NCBI GenBank assembly: GCA_004802725.1
Contig: SGPM01000013.1
Span: forward strand, 1 to 64,000
Source: Antrodiella citrinella
Lineage: Eukaryota > Basidiomycota > Agaricomycetes > Polyporales > Steccherinaceae
Length of the DNA stretch: 64,000 nt
Reading direction: 5' to 3'
Positions 48,813 through 58,716 of the stretch are shown piece after piece. Below the pieces are notes generated by a model. It had not been told where the DNA came from. It made no database searches and worked only from the letters and a program-made list of their open reading frames with translations. Within the stretch, counting starts at the first letter, position 1. Each line of letters opens with the position of its first letter. Position numbers and translations under genes: made by a program.

Positions 48813-49624
48813 TATTCCTCGGGCATTGTACATAGGTTACAGATGATTGAAACAGGACAAAATGATCACAACGAAACATTTGACAACCTTCCCATGCAGT
48901 GCCTTGGAATTCCTGTAGAGATGTGAGGTGAGTTAGATGTCACAGAAGACGAGAAGCGGAAGATAAGTGTAGCTCAGATACCGTTGTAGAAAAGTACAAC
49001 TCATAACAACAAGGGCTTGCCCAAGTGTTCGTACAGTGTGAATAAAGTGTCGATCATAGCAACAAAAAGTTGGCCAAAGAGATGGAAGCTCACCTTGTAC
49101 TACATGTCAAAAGACATCGCGTCCAAACGACCTGAGGATCTTGTTCTCGATGGTTGGTACCCACAGTGCGACGGACATGAACGGAGGAGAGAAAATTTGT
49201 CGTTGAAATACTCCGGCGCTATTTGTCTGTGTTTGCTCCAGATCTGGATCTTACCGAACGAATGGCCGGTTCACTGGCAGCAAGTTGAATTTATTCAAGT
49301 TGGACTTGCTATGAGACTTGCTATGATAGCGTGGCTATATGCACAGAGCGGCGTAGCAACGCCGCGCATAGGAAATAGACATTACTGTCTTCAATGTTCT
49401 TGTCCTTGCGTGAGCTGTCACTCGTAGCAGACGGGCGAAGCACCACCTTGTTTTCTGCCAGTCATGCATGTGCCTCGACGACCAAAATCTTGTATTCAGA
49501 TACTCTTCGGTCCCAGATATAAGGATGCATTCGAGGATTGCACGAAACCCTCGAGCTTCAGTGAAGCCCCAATCATCACTCATTCCAAACGACCACCAAA
49601 GCCTCCGTGAGGTCTTCAGGACAA
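48813..49624. other. Intergenic region with no supported gene
   Basis: About 810 bp. Short frames at 49017-49427 and 49335-49703 lack motifs and conserved splice sites. The last 200 bp presumably form the promoter and leader of the small protein that follows. Confidence 0.35.
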
Positions 49625-49870
49625 ATGTCTTCCTACTCCTCCTCATCCTTGAGCTCTTCTCACAGTGCCACAAACATGTTCGGCACCAACGCGCCAAGTG
49701 CACCGAACTCGTTCGGATACCTTGCGTTTTCGCATAATCCCCGAGAGAACCATGCGCTGTACGAAGATCTGCGACAGGTACTGCGCGGCCCTGCGCAAAC
49801 TCGCGGGATAAAGAGATGCAAAAGCACTCCCGTCTTCAAGTTCGACTTGATGAGGATTTTGGGATTCTGA
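49625..49870 (+). CDS. Small Ser-rich protein with SPRxxHxxYEDLR-type motif (copy A)
   Basis: Single exon of 81 residues, MSSYSSSSLSSSHSATNMFG to LMRILGF. The order of parts matches the protein at 55.4 kb: Ser/Tyr/Thr-rich start, APNSFGYLAF, then HNPRENHALYEDLRQVLRG, and a basic C-terminus (KRCKSTPVFKFDLMRILGF). There is no signal peptide and no Cys pattern of an effector. Codon third positions are less biased than in copy B, suggesting lower expression or relaxed selection. I do not recognise the family. Being able to align two copies in one window supports that both are real genes. It lies between the STEEP1-like gene and the 3' end of the glutaminase gene (279 bp to its stop). Confidence 0.65.
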   Translation: MSSYSSSSLSSSHSATNMFGTNAPSAPNSFGYLAFSHNPRENHALYEDLRQVLRGPAQTRGIKRCKSTPVFKFDLMRILGF

Positions 49871-50149
49871 CAATAGAACAATCACGCGGCAGGTGGGTCT
49901 CCCGATATATTGTTGCAGACAAGGATGCTCAAGAAGACGTTAGTACCGAGCCTGTTGGCTCGATAGTATGTCGTACCCTGTCCGACGAATAGCAGGGTCT
50001 CACATACCCTGCGTTATCCACACTCCTTCATCTGCCTTCCTTCCAACCGATACCACCACTGTTCTGCAATACCCGAGTTTTGAACGTTTGAACGCCTGTA
50101 ATTTGATTGACCTTGCATGGCAGGTCCTAATATCTCTCTCTTATGCATC

Positions 50150-53100
50150 TTACAGCGCCAGCTGGAAAACCACGTTGCGTGAACCAACGAGCACCAGATC
50201 GAAACGTCGACAAGCTTACAAGTGCCAAATGTCCTCCCACAACCGGTCTTGCTTTGAAACCTTCCACCGTGCCATCCGTCGTCTCATACCAATCTCCCAA
50301 GGGTTGAGAGCTTTCGCCATCTGCAGCATATTTCCTGACGGATGATATGAACATGTCGCGCACGGCTGTAGACGTGACAAGTGCTGCGGTCCATGACTCC
50401 CAGTCTGTATTCTGCTGGTGAGATGGACAGCAAGATGGCAGCAGAACAATTACGTACCTGACTTCGTATACGTATGCCTTATACCAGAAACGAAGAGATC
50501 AGCAAATTTGCGAATTTCATGCTTGATCGTCACCTACCGAGTGTCGAGAGGGACGCCAAATGCATCTAGACGACATGATCAGCTATTGGTGCCTTTTGCT
50601 GGAAGAAGGAAAACTTACTCGCGACGGTACTGTACCACGATGTCTCTGTGTGGACGATATTATCAGCGACATCGTGATATTCTGGCAACGCCTACTTACG
50701 CATCTCAAATATTGCCTCTGGGAAGACGTTCGTCCCAAGCAACTTATCGGCAAAGAGATTGTAGGACAACCCCCAGCTACGAGTGGCCTTCAGTACAATG
50801 AGAACCCTGACATGCTGAGTGTTTACCTGGTATCATTACCGTACTGATATGTGTAATGTCGGTCAACATATCTGATGCGCATTGTGAAAGACTTGGCGTA
50901 CCGAGAGGGTGAGGTGTTTGCCCCCAGAAGCAGTCGCGAATGTCTGCCATTGTGTGACATACGACGAGGCAATCAACTGCAACCAGAATGTATTCACAAC
51001 CGGTTAACGCAAAAGACTACATGCACGCACGCTATAGTTCGCACTTCTGGCAGTATCCCCGACCAACGATGCGATTTCAGCCATAGCTTTGATCCCGACG
51101 ATCCCCTTGATAGCTAGGTTCGTCTGGTTGGCGAGAGATCCTGCGAAATCGTCTGTGCTAATTTGGTTTGCTGGGATGAGAGAGTCGGTGATCAGGAACT
51201 GGGTCCATTGGTCTAGGAGATCGACTGAATCATGATACAATGAGTGAAGGTGTAGATAGTGCTCCGAGTCCAGCAGAAATACAAACATAGGTGGTGATAA
51301 GCGACTTGTCTCCCGTGCGTTGTACGTGACTGAGAGTCATAATTAAGATGTTTCCGCTCTCCTCGACTGGCATCGGTTCGTCATCGCCTGTGATGATATG
51401 CAGTCAGACCGACCAAGTCATTCGTCGGAGTGCAGGCTACTTACCGTCATTGGGGCCCAAAGCCTTCGGATAGCTCGCACCTGTAAGGGAGATATTGAGA
51501 CATAGCCCTACACGACAAATAATAGGAATAAATATACCGATGTCGTGAATACTCCACTTATTCGGATACTGGCCAGTCACCTGATATTCAAATAGAGGTA
51601 GAAGTAGGAGCTTTCCAAGAGCTGCATTGGTATACAGGAACGCCGGCCAGGAGGGGAATACGACGTCGACGGTGTTCACGTTCTATACGCCGAAGGATGT
51701 TATTGTTCAGAGACTGAGTGAACAGCAAAAAAATAACTCACGCCATCACTTGATATCTCTGTTCAGACGAATATGCGTAAGCTGTATCATGATCAAAGAG
51801 TGCAAGGTACCTTTCATGAACATCATAACGTCAGATGTATTGAACTTTCCTGAACCCATTTTCGATACGGTGAGCTCGACCGCCCCGAAGACTTGTCTGA
51901 TAGACAACGCAACAATCGACACGTAGTCCGCAGAGATCGCTGACGCGTCCTTGCTAACTTGAGCATCGAAAGCTTTGGCACGCGTCAACGCATTGGAGAA
52001 ATCATCGAGGAAGGAAGATATCTGCGCTAAGCATCAGAGTCACGACAACCCACAGAAGAGGCAGAACTTGAAAGCGCACCGCAGCCGACACAGCGGAGAA
52101 ACTACTCCAGAAGAACAAACTCCTTTGCTGGATCGCGCCTCCTGCGATGATATACTCAATTGCCGGATCCCGTACATGTCCCACAGACAGAACGACAGGT
52201 GACGTCGCGGCAGATATCGTCCCGAGGTTGTGAGCGTAAGCAAAGACTGGCCAGCGGTCGGACACGGCGCGGAAGTCTGTATCCTGGGTGTTGGCAAGCG
52301 AGCCGTTCGCTATGAACTCTGCGCGGACAACGATGTCCTGCCCTGTTTGGAACGTAGCTCCACGAATCTGATCCAAATTGAGAGGAAGTTGAACGTCACA
52401 AAAAACAAACAATGATTACTTACGTTCAGAGTAGAGTAAAACGCAGATCCCTCTAAACACAAGACCGTCAATATTCACGAATGAAAACAATGGATGGTAG
52501 TTTTGCTCACGCTGAATACGATCGTTGACCTCACCAAACGGTGTCTGAGTCACCAACTGCACCTGGTGCGTCAATATCGATCCAGCCGTCGTGCTAGACC
52601 AATTGGCAATCAAGCTAGTATCACCGGAAACCCATTCTGCGCTAATGTCGGTATACAACTGAACAGAATGAGTTTTGTTGTCGTTTGGTGCAGCGGACAA
52701 AGTGAGATACGAGAACGGGAAGGACTGTTTTGCTAGATCGGTCGGCTGGGGTTGTATGTGTCAGAACACGAACAGGCAGAGAACGGGTTAAATATGGGTA
52801 GTCTCACCTCGACAGGGCTCAGGAAGGTCACCGTCAAATCGACAGGACCGGCGGTCATCACAAAGATGCTTTGGGTGGATGTGAACTACAGGCACAACTC
52901 AGTGTCGGTGACAGTACGGACTCAAGAAAGAAACCCGACTGCAAACCTCTAAGCTCTTCTGAGATGCCTTCTGCGCTCCTGCGACATCTGGGTCACCAAG
53001 GAAATTGTAGGTTACACCATCAACTTTGATGTAGCCCGCCCATCCGACGATCTATACAAGCGCAGTGAGTGAGTCTGACGGTACAATGCCGCGAGACATG

Positions 53101-53334
53101 AGCGCATACCTGACCAGTCCAAAACGTCGGCCACGCGCCATTCAACGGTGTCCCAGACCCTTGCGCCAACCAAGCCGACAGATAGGGCGACCGAACAGCC
53201 AAAGGGACCGCAGCAGGGTTGAACGGGGTCGCATTCCACGTCACAGCTGCGTCGACGCACGCAAGCAACGATACACATACAAACACGAAAACGAAAACGA
53301 AAACGAATAGAGGAGTTCCTGCAAGCGGCGCCAT
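50150..53334 (-). CDS. GtaA-type secreted glutaminase (DUF4965/DUF5127/DUF1793 architecture)
   Basis: Twenty exons, several of 12-29 nt, close in phase to 702 residues. A signal peptide (MAPLAGTPLFVFVFVFVFVC..ACVDA) precedes VPLAVRSPYLSAWLAQGSG and LNGAWPTFWTG|IVGWAGYIKVDG, the classic GtaA start. Then VDLTVTFLSPVEPTDLAKQS and PVFAYAHNLGTISAATSPVV follow. The catalytic-type C-terminal domain has STDDFAGSLANQTNLAIKGI, YGNDTSWGLSYNLFADKLLG, AFGVPLDTRHTYTKSDWESW and SQPLGDWYETTDGTVEGFKA, RPVVGGHLAL. Family knowledge: extracellular fungal glutaminase A hydrolyses glutamine; family proteins are secreted or wall bound. The plus-strand open frames across 50.4-50.9 kb are antisense shadows of exons 14-19. 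The microexons are the main uncertainty. Confidence 0.9.
53286..53306 (+). repeat. CGAAAA hexanucleotide repeat inside the glutaminase signal peptide
   Basis: CGAAAA is repeated more than three times in tandem and, on the coding strand, encodes a Val-Phe-Val-Phe run in the hydrophobic core of the signal peptide of the glutaminase gene. Each unit adds two residues without changing the frame. Confidence 0.7.
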
Positions 53335-53904
53335 GAGCAAGCAATGCGAGCAGTGAAGTTTGTAGTATGGACTTGACTCACGTTTTATGGAACTGGTGAC
53401 TTGACAGAGAAGTTTGTATCATGGGGTTGTGAACCGTGACCGACTGCGAAGGGAGTACAGCCGGTTGAGCCCACATAGTACCTTATGACCCGCAGACGTC
53501 ATCATAGAACCCTCCATGTATCAGTCCCGCGTGCCACAAGGTCAGCAGCAGTGTTCTCGGTTCTGAGAAGACAGAACACGTTGATAAGTGAATAGGATGT
53601 TGGCAAGCTGCTCCGACGTGACGCACTGGCGCACCTATTGTCAAGCACGGCACATTATTTGGCCACGTTTGCACTGTTCAAACGTTCACGGTTGATAAAA
53701 AAAGACCACTACGTTCGCAACGAACGGCGATGATCTGGCGTCGGTGTGACAGCGGAAAGCAACTGCAATTGAAACGACTCGACGTGCTATATATGTACAG
53801 TGTTGTTCAACGTACAGTAAAACATACCGATGTGCTGGTGATCCAGTCCTGCAAGAAGAGGTATTAGCTATGATCACAGAAATTGAGACGTGAAGATAGA
53901 CGGT

Positions 53905-53983
53905 TCAGATACCGTTGTAGAGTATAAAGATTCAGTCAAAGCACAATGATACGCTCAGATGTTTAGGAATGCATTGACATCAT
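53905..53983 (-). ncRNA. Candidate C/D box snoRNA 4 (intron D)
   Basis: C box ATGATGT at 53977-53983, internal CTGA (D') at 53955-53958 and D box CTGA at 53905-53908 on the minus strand, 79 nt, inside the intron 53849-54010. A further CTGA at 53932-53935 makes the exact 3' end uncertain. Confidence 0.4.
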
Positions 53984-54100
53984 AACGGACAAAAGAAAGG
54001 CGGTACTCACCAAATCACACAAGCATTGCCGAGATCAGCGACGAAATGTCAAAAGCCTAGCAGGGAAAAAAGTGCGATTAGTCCAAGTTCGATATCACTG

Positions 54101-54115
54101 TTATTATTATTATTA
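54101..54115 (+). repeat. TTA trinucleotide microsatellite
   Basis: Five TTA units within intron C of the candidate host transcript, next to the 3' flank of candidate snoRNA 3. Confidence 0.7.
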
Positions 54116-54137
54116 CAAACAAACGGACAGGTAAGGC

Positions 54138-54215
54138 TCAGGATCATTGTGAAAGTTTTATTCAAACCGCGGCATGAAGCCACGTTCATAGTATGGTTAA
54201 TTATGAAGACATCAT
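54138..54215 (-). ncRNA. Candidate C/D box snoRNA 3 (intron C)
   Basis: C box ATGATGT at 54209-54215 and D box CTGA at 54138-54141 on the minus strand, 78 nt, inside the intron 54057-54254. Flanks GCT / AGC and then TAAG / CTTA can pair with a small bulge, giving a better terminal stem than the others. Confidence 0.45.
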
Positions 54216-54390
54216 AGCAAGCTTAAGTACAAGAACATGAAAATATATACTTACTGTAGGACAGTAAGTACAAAACTGCGCCTGTGCTAGACTAAGACCG
54301 TGTTGTTGTCGCCCAGCTAATAGCAAACCCTGGAAACAAAAGAGTCAGCGACGAGATCGAAATGTAGACATGACAAACAGTCGGAAGGGC

Positions 54391-54464
54391 TCAGCATAAA
54401 ATTCTGAATAAAATATAATCCACGCGCCACAGGCACTCATAGTCTAATATAAATTGGACATCAC
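54391..54464 (-). ncRNA. Candidate C/D box snoRNA 2 (intron B)
   Basis: C box GTGATGT at 54458-54464 and D box CTGA at 54391-54394 on the minus strand, 74 nt, inside the intron 54330-54503. The word GCT precedes the C box and AGC closes the D box, a short possible stem. Guide target unknown. Confidence 0.4.
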
Positions 54465-54610
54465 AGCGAAGAAAGAGGCTGTTCAAAACGAACATAGACT
54501 CACCCTAAGTCAACATGGTCCTGGTCCGGTAGCGATCCTGTGAAACGAATCCTCAAGATGAGTACCGATTGCGATCGATGCGACATGCCACGAAAATATG
54601 GACGAATGAT

Positions 54611-54694
54611 TCAGTGCGATTCTGAGTAACGTTCTTCTGCGTCGTGAGCATCGAGTGCTCGCGACTCAGGTAATAGGAAACTGGTTCACATCAC
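54611..54694 (-). ncRNA. Candidate C/D box snoRNA 1 (intron A)
   Basis: C box GTGATGT at 54688-54694, D' CTGA at 54666-54669, D box CTGA at 54611-54614 on the minus strand, 84 nt in all, inside the intron 54538-54730. Consensus C box is RTGATGA, so the last base differs. Terminal stem pairing is weak. Guide targets were not determined. Confidence 0.4.
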
Positions 54695-54950
54695 ATATGG
54701 AGCGCGAGGCTAGTCGGAAGGAATACCCACCTCGAAAATCTTTCAGACAAGAGACTTCCAAAGGCGTAGAGGACTGGGTGCCATGGTCTGTAAACGTGTC
54801 AATGGAAGTGCAAGCAGAGAATCGTCGGGATGAGAAGAAATGAAAATTGGGGGGAAAGAGATGTGAGGAAGGCAAGAGGAAGGAGGAAAACTCGGACACG
54901 ACCGCTCTTAGAAGCGAGCGACCAAACAACGCACAACAACGCCTACGCGG

Positions 54951-55434
54951 TCCCGTGACGTTCTTTGTTCGTACGCGCGTAAGCGCCGTATTGTGCTCCT
55001 CCTCGTCCGCTTTGCACTGTTTGCACACCTCCTCCTTCCCCGTGCTCCAGCCCATCAAGGACAGAACGTAATGACGGCCAATCCGTCTCCACGCAACGTC
55101 GACGTTGCTATGTACATGGGAGGATCCCTGTGGGTCCTTCCAATCCAATAGGCGGGTGGGCGGGGAAGGAGTACCAATTGAAGGTGATACTTAAGTTCGG
55201 GGTGGAAGCGAGATGAAAGTCCCCTCATTAGCTCTACCAGCCTTCTCAACCATCCCTCAGTCTCTTCCGGACTTAGCTGCCTATACATATTCAAAGCTTC
55301 TTTAGCTTCATCTACTACCAGCACTTGTTCGAGCTCAGCCTCCGAGTCGCATACCTCAACCGAAGTCGATCTTCGTCTACCACTACCACACCACACCACC
55401 ACTACCACATTCACACCATATCAACATATCAACA
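54951..55434. promoter_or_regulatory. Divergent region before the snoRNA host transcript and small protein B
   Basis: About 480 bp that must hold start regions for the minus-strand host transcript and the plus-strand small protein. The last 60 bp are ACC/CCA-rich (CTACCACTACC). A minus-strand open frame at 55055-55414 (119 codons) overlaps this stretch but has no motif and is probably spurious. Confidence 0.35.
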
Positions 55435-55704
55435 ATGTCTTCCAGCATTGCNTACTCCTACACCCTCTCCTCCTCCGCCTCCACCTCCTACTCCTACGCC
55501 TCCCCATCATCACCCAACGCGTTCTCGATGTTCGCCCTCCCCCAGTCCCCCCGGGACACACACATGATGTACGAGGACCTCCGCAGCGTCTTCGGCTCTT
55601 CCTCCACCAACCAAAACCAGAACGGCGCTCCGACGCAGAGGAAGCGGACAGAGAGCGCGGGGTCGCTGAAGAAGGGCCTGAAGAAGATCTTTGGCGGGAA
55701 GTGA
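55435..55704 (+). CDS. Small Ser-rich protein with SPRxxHxxYEDLR-type motif (copy B)
   Basis: Single exon of 89 residues, starting MSSSI-Ala-YSYTLSSS and ending LKKGLKKIFGGK. The middle SSPNAFSMFALPQ is followed by SPRDTHMMYEDLRSVFG. The tail is basic and helical (RKRTESAGSLKKGLKKIFGG). It aligns end to end with copy A at 49.6 kb. Third positions are strongly C-rich, as in highly expressed genes. The ambiguous base at 55452 is the third base of a GCN codon and does not change the protein. No signal peptide; the basic amphipathic end could bind membranes or nucleic acid, but that is inference. The family is unknown to me. Confidence 0.75.
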   Translation: MSSSIXYSYTLSSSASTSYSYASPSSPNAFSMFALPQSPRDTHMMYEDLRSVFGSSSTNQNQNGAPTQRKRTESAGSLKKGLKKIFGGK

Positions 55705-56191
55705 GCGGTGGGAGGGGAGGGGACCTCGTTGTCTTCTGTCATACGCACTTGGGCTTATTGGGCCTTATACCACCACCACCACCACCGGCACCCATTGTGG
55801 GTCGTCGCGATATACGCCGTAATCCCTGGGACGCAACCGTCCAGGTGGGCTTCAGCATACCGGCGCACCCCACACCTCATCATGCGCCGTAATCCCTGCA
55901 TTGTGTCAGGTGGGCAGCCAAACCAAAACACGCCGAGCTGTTATTCTCGCTTTGACGAGTGGGCTCTTGCGCGGAACGGGAAGAGGGGGTTGAACAGGAG
56001 TAGGGAAAAGGGGATTTGGAGTTGGATATCTATTCCTATCTATCATCGTACATACACACACTCGTTCAGAACATCGAAAACATACATTCTTTGCATCTCA
56101 TACATAGTCTGAACCACGCGTGACACCACCAACAAAGCTTCAAGCAAACTCAGCACCTACACAACAACAAAACCAACACCAGAGCACAGAC
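55705..56191. other. Convergent intergenic region
   Basis: About 490 bp between the stop codons of small protein B and the chitinase. It contains CACCACCACC runs near 55770-55790 and the near-duplicated words GCCGTAATCCCTG at about 55815-55830 and 55886-55900. Nothing coding was seen. Confidence 0.35.
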
Positions 56192-58394
56192 TCAACTCTG
56201 CGCCTGCGGTGGGTCCACCCCCAACCCCCTCCTCAGCGCATCGACCAAATCCCAATGATCGCTATCCCCATGCACATCAAACACATTCACCCCGCGCACC
56301 CCGGCCTCCCGCGCCACCATCCCCTTCATCTCCACACTCTGCGCATCGTCGTACGTGACGACCTGCTTCGCGGCGCTGCTCGTCAGGAACGGCGTGTTCG
56401 AGCACGCGTCCCAGTGCCGCGTGAACCCGCCGATCGCGGCGAACGCGTTTGGGATCGTGCGCGAGGCGAAGGTTTGGGTTTGGGTCTGGGTTTGTTGGGA
56501 GGAAGGAGAGGAGGGGGAGGGGAGGGCGTATTGGAGGATACCTTGGCGCAGGAGGCTCGCGAATTGCACTTGGCCGTTCTCCGTCCCCCCGTCGTCGTTC
56601 GTCGCGAAGATCACGCCGTTCTCGTACGCCTCACTTTTCACGTCGCCCGAACCCGAGTCGTCTGCGTTGTCATCGTCCGACCCAGAATCTGTGTCGTCAC
56701 CCGTGCTGTCATCCGAGCTCGAATCACCCGAATTGCCAGACTCGTCACTCGAGCTTGGGCTTGGGGCTTGAATCCGCGGAGCCGTCGCCAGAGTCGGTGT
56801 CCGACCCAGACCCAGAACTCGCTGGACGACCCGGCGGCTGAGGCTGCTTCTCCTTCTCCTTCTCCTCAGCCGCAACGAGGTCCGGAACGAGCGCATCAAC
56901 CAAAGCCCCAGCCACCAACGGATTCAGNACTCCCCAACCCAAACCCAGACCCAGACCCGAACTCGCAGCAGCAGCGGCATCGCGTCTCAAACGCCGTCCT
57001 GAGCCCGAAAGCGCTCTGGGATCCTGCAGAACGCCAACGTCGCGTCGCGTCCGGAGGCGCGTAGCGCTCGACTTGGAGATGTACCCGTACGACGGGACAC
57101 CGAGGACGATCTGGCGCGCGGGGAACCCCGCCTGCGTCCACATCTGGATCGACGACACCGCGCTTGCGCTGGGCTGCGTGCTGTTGTGGCACGCGTCGTT
57201 CAAGGGGGAGTTCGGCCCTGGTTTTAACGACGCTATGCCGGGAACGCGATGTCAGAATGCATTATTGATGTAGGCGAGGTGCAAAAACTTACAACCCCAG
57301 GTGTCGTAGTTCATGAGAAGCACCCAGTCCAGGACTTGTGCGAATTCGCGCATGTCTTTCAATGGCTGGCCGTCTGGCCCAGCCCACGGTACGGTCATCG
57401 CTGCTGCGGTGATCTTCGCCTGCGGAGGTAGAGTCTTGCGTAAGAGTTGCAGGAAAAGAAGGTAATTGGCTGTGTCGGAAGGAGAGACTGCGTTGGCGGA
57501 GTCGCCTTGTTGCGCGGGATACTCCCAGTCAATATCGACGCCGTCCAGGTTGTATTGGCGATACAAGTTGAGGATGTTGGTCGCGAGTTGTTTGCGGGTA
57601 GTGTCCGAGGATGTAGCAGGAGAGAAGTAGCTGCCAAGTTGCGCATATGAGTCACCGGATTGTGCAAAAAGTAGAAAAACGACTGACCGACTGCCTGTCC
57701 ACCCACCGATGCTAACCTTGACCTTTTTCCCTGCGGCGTGTGCCGCATTGACAAGCCTCGTCAAAAATTGGCCACCGTCGTCCGCGCCATCCCACTGAAC
57801 GTTGTACGAAGCATCAGGGACAGCAAAGGCATAGTCGATCCAATCCAAGCGATTGAAATCGATTTTCTCGGGAGGGAAGTCCGCTGTGACCCAGTCCGGG
57901 TAGTACGCCATGACTTCTGGACGGGAAGGCGGGGAGCCCTGTTTGTTGGACGAGACGGGTGGGGTGGCGATGGGTGGCGAGGGGGAGTCCGAGGTGGGGG
58001 ATGAAGGCGGTGGCATGGGTGAAACTGGAGATGGTGGCGGGGTATCTTGCGTGGGTATGACTGTTGTGGTGTATACGGTTGTAGAAAGGGGAGAAGGGGT
58101 ATGATCGATAGCAGGCGTCGCGCCAGGCGACGAGGCGACAGCAGGAGAACTAGGTACATCAGCAGCTTGAGGAGAGACGGCAGGTACCGGACTAGACGCG
58201 ACTGGAGAGGGAGCAAGTGTGGTATAGGTGGTCATAGTAGACGTTGTCAGCACGGTAGACACGACAGTCTGGGTGATGGGACGATTCGGCGGGGCGTCGT
58301 TCCTGCGGGCCAAATTGTCACAGGGAAAACAGCGGACAGGGAGAACATGAAGGAGAGCAGCGAAGACGCAAGCAGGGGTGAAGGAGTGCAGCAT
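56192..58394 (-). CDS. GH18 chitinase, secreted, with frame break near the C-terminus
   Basis: Three exons (57688-58394, 57293-57630, 56192-57232). A signal peptide (MLHSFTPACVFAALLHVLPV) is followed by about 130 residues rich in Pro/Ser/Thr and then the GH18 barrel: EVMAYYPDWVTADFPPEKID, KVKVSIGGWTGSRYFSPAT, and the catalytic DGVDIDWEYP (Glu as proton donor). It continues VLLMNYDTWGSSLKPGPNSP, RQIVLGVPSYGYI and the closing KQVVTYDDAQSVEMKGMVAR. The intron at 57631-57687 is 57 nt with no stop. Around 56745-56770 the frame shifts inside a Ser/Asp-rich insertion (SSGSGSDTDSGDG to SSSDESGNSGDSS) without obvious splice sites; an indel or a missed small intron. Family knowledge: endo- or exochitinase on cell wall chitin. 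Confidence 0.85.
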
Positions 58395-58716
58395 GACAAG
58401 AGACGGCCAGGACGAGTGTCAGAGAAATTTGGATAAGATGTCGGATGATTGGGATCTGGGAGCAGGGGTCAGCCACGATCGGTGGCCCCGCCATGCCAAC
58501 TGTGGCGTCGGAGGGTGCACACTGGTGGATGGGCGGAAGAGACACGCAGCCAAGAGGAGAGCGAGGAGTGGCGCAGAGATGCTCGCACCGGCATAGTCCG
58601 GGACGGTGCCACAAGCGATCCTCCGTGGAGTTGCCTGTAGCCCTCCGATGATCTGCTCAAGAATGCTCTATATAACCCTCCTCTTCCCTATACATCTCCT
58701 AGTACCCCTCCTCTTC
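58395..58716. promoter_or_regulatory. Divergent promoter with TATA box for the proline-rich gene
   Basis: 322 bp between the chitinase start (minus) and the proline-rich gene (plus). TATATAA at 58669-58675 lies 42 bp before the ATG at 58717. Confidence 0.5.

Larger units (their letters stand above)
53762..54950 (-). ncRNA. Multi-intron non-coding transcript, probable snoRNA host gene
   Basis: On the minus strand a run of canonical splice sites defines short exons: first exon ending at 54731 (GAG|gtgggt), then 54504-54537, 54255-54329, 54011-54056, 53828-53848 and one starting at 53762. These exons have no shared open frame (the first ATG, in exon 1, gives a 13-codon frame ending in TGA). Each of the first four introns holds one RTGATGT word followed 74-84 nt later by CTGA, the spacing of C and D boxes. 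Upstream of exon 1 is a pyrimidine-rich tract, as in transcripts of translation-linked host genes. Short non-coding exons around snoRNA-bearing introns are known in fungi and animals. The 5' and 3' ends are estimates. Confidence 0.45.

Noticed and set aside
50418..50847. Plus-strand open frames of 127 and 95 codons that look like a small gene
   Set aside because: They lie antisense to glutaminase exons 14-19, whose splice sites and conserved motifs are clear on the minus strand.
54666..55148. Minus-strand open frame of 160 codons
   Set aside because: Starts at a TTG, has low-complexity composition and overlaps the proposed first exon and promoter of the non-coding transcript.
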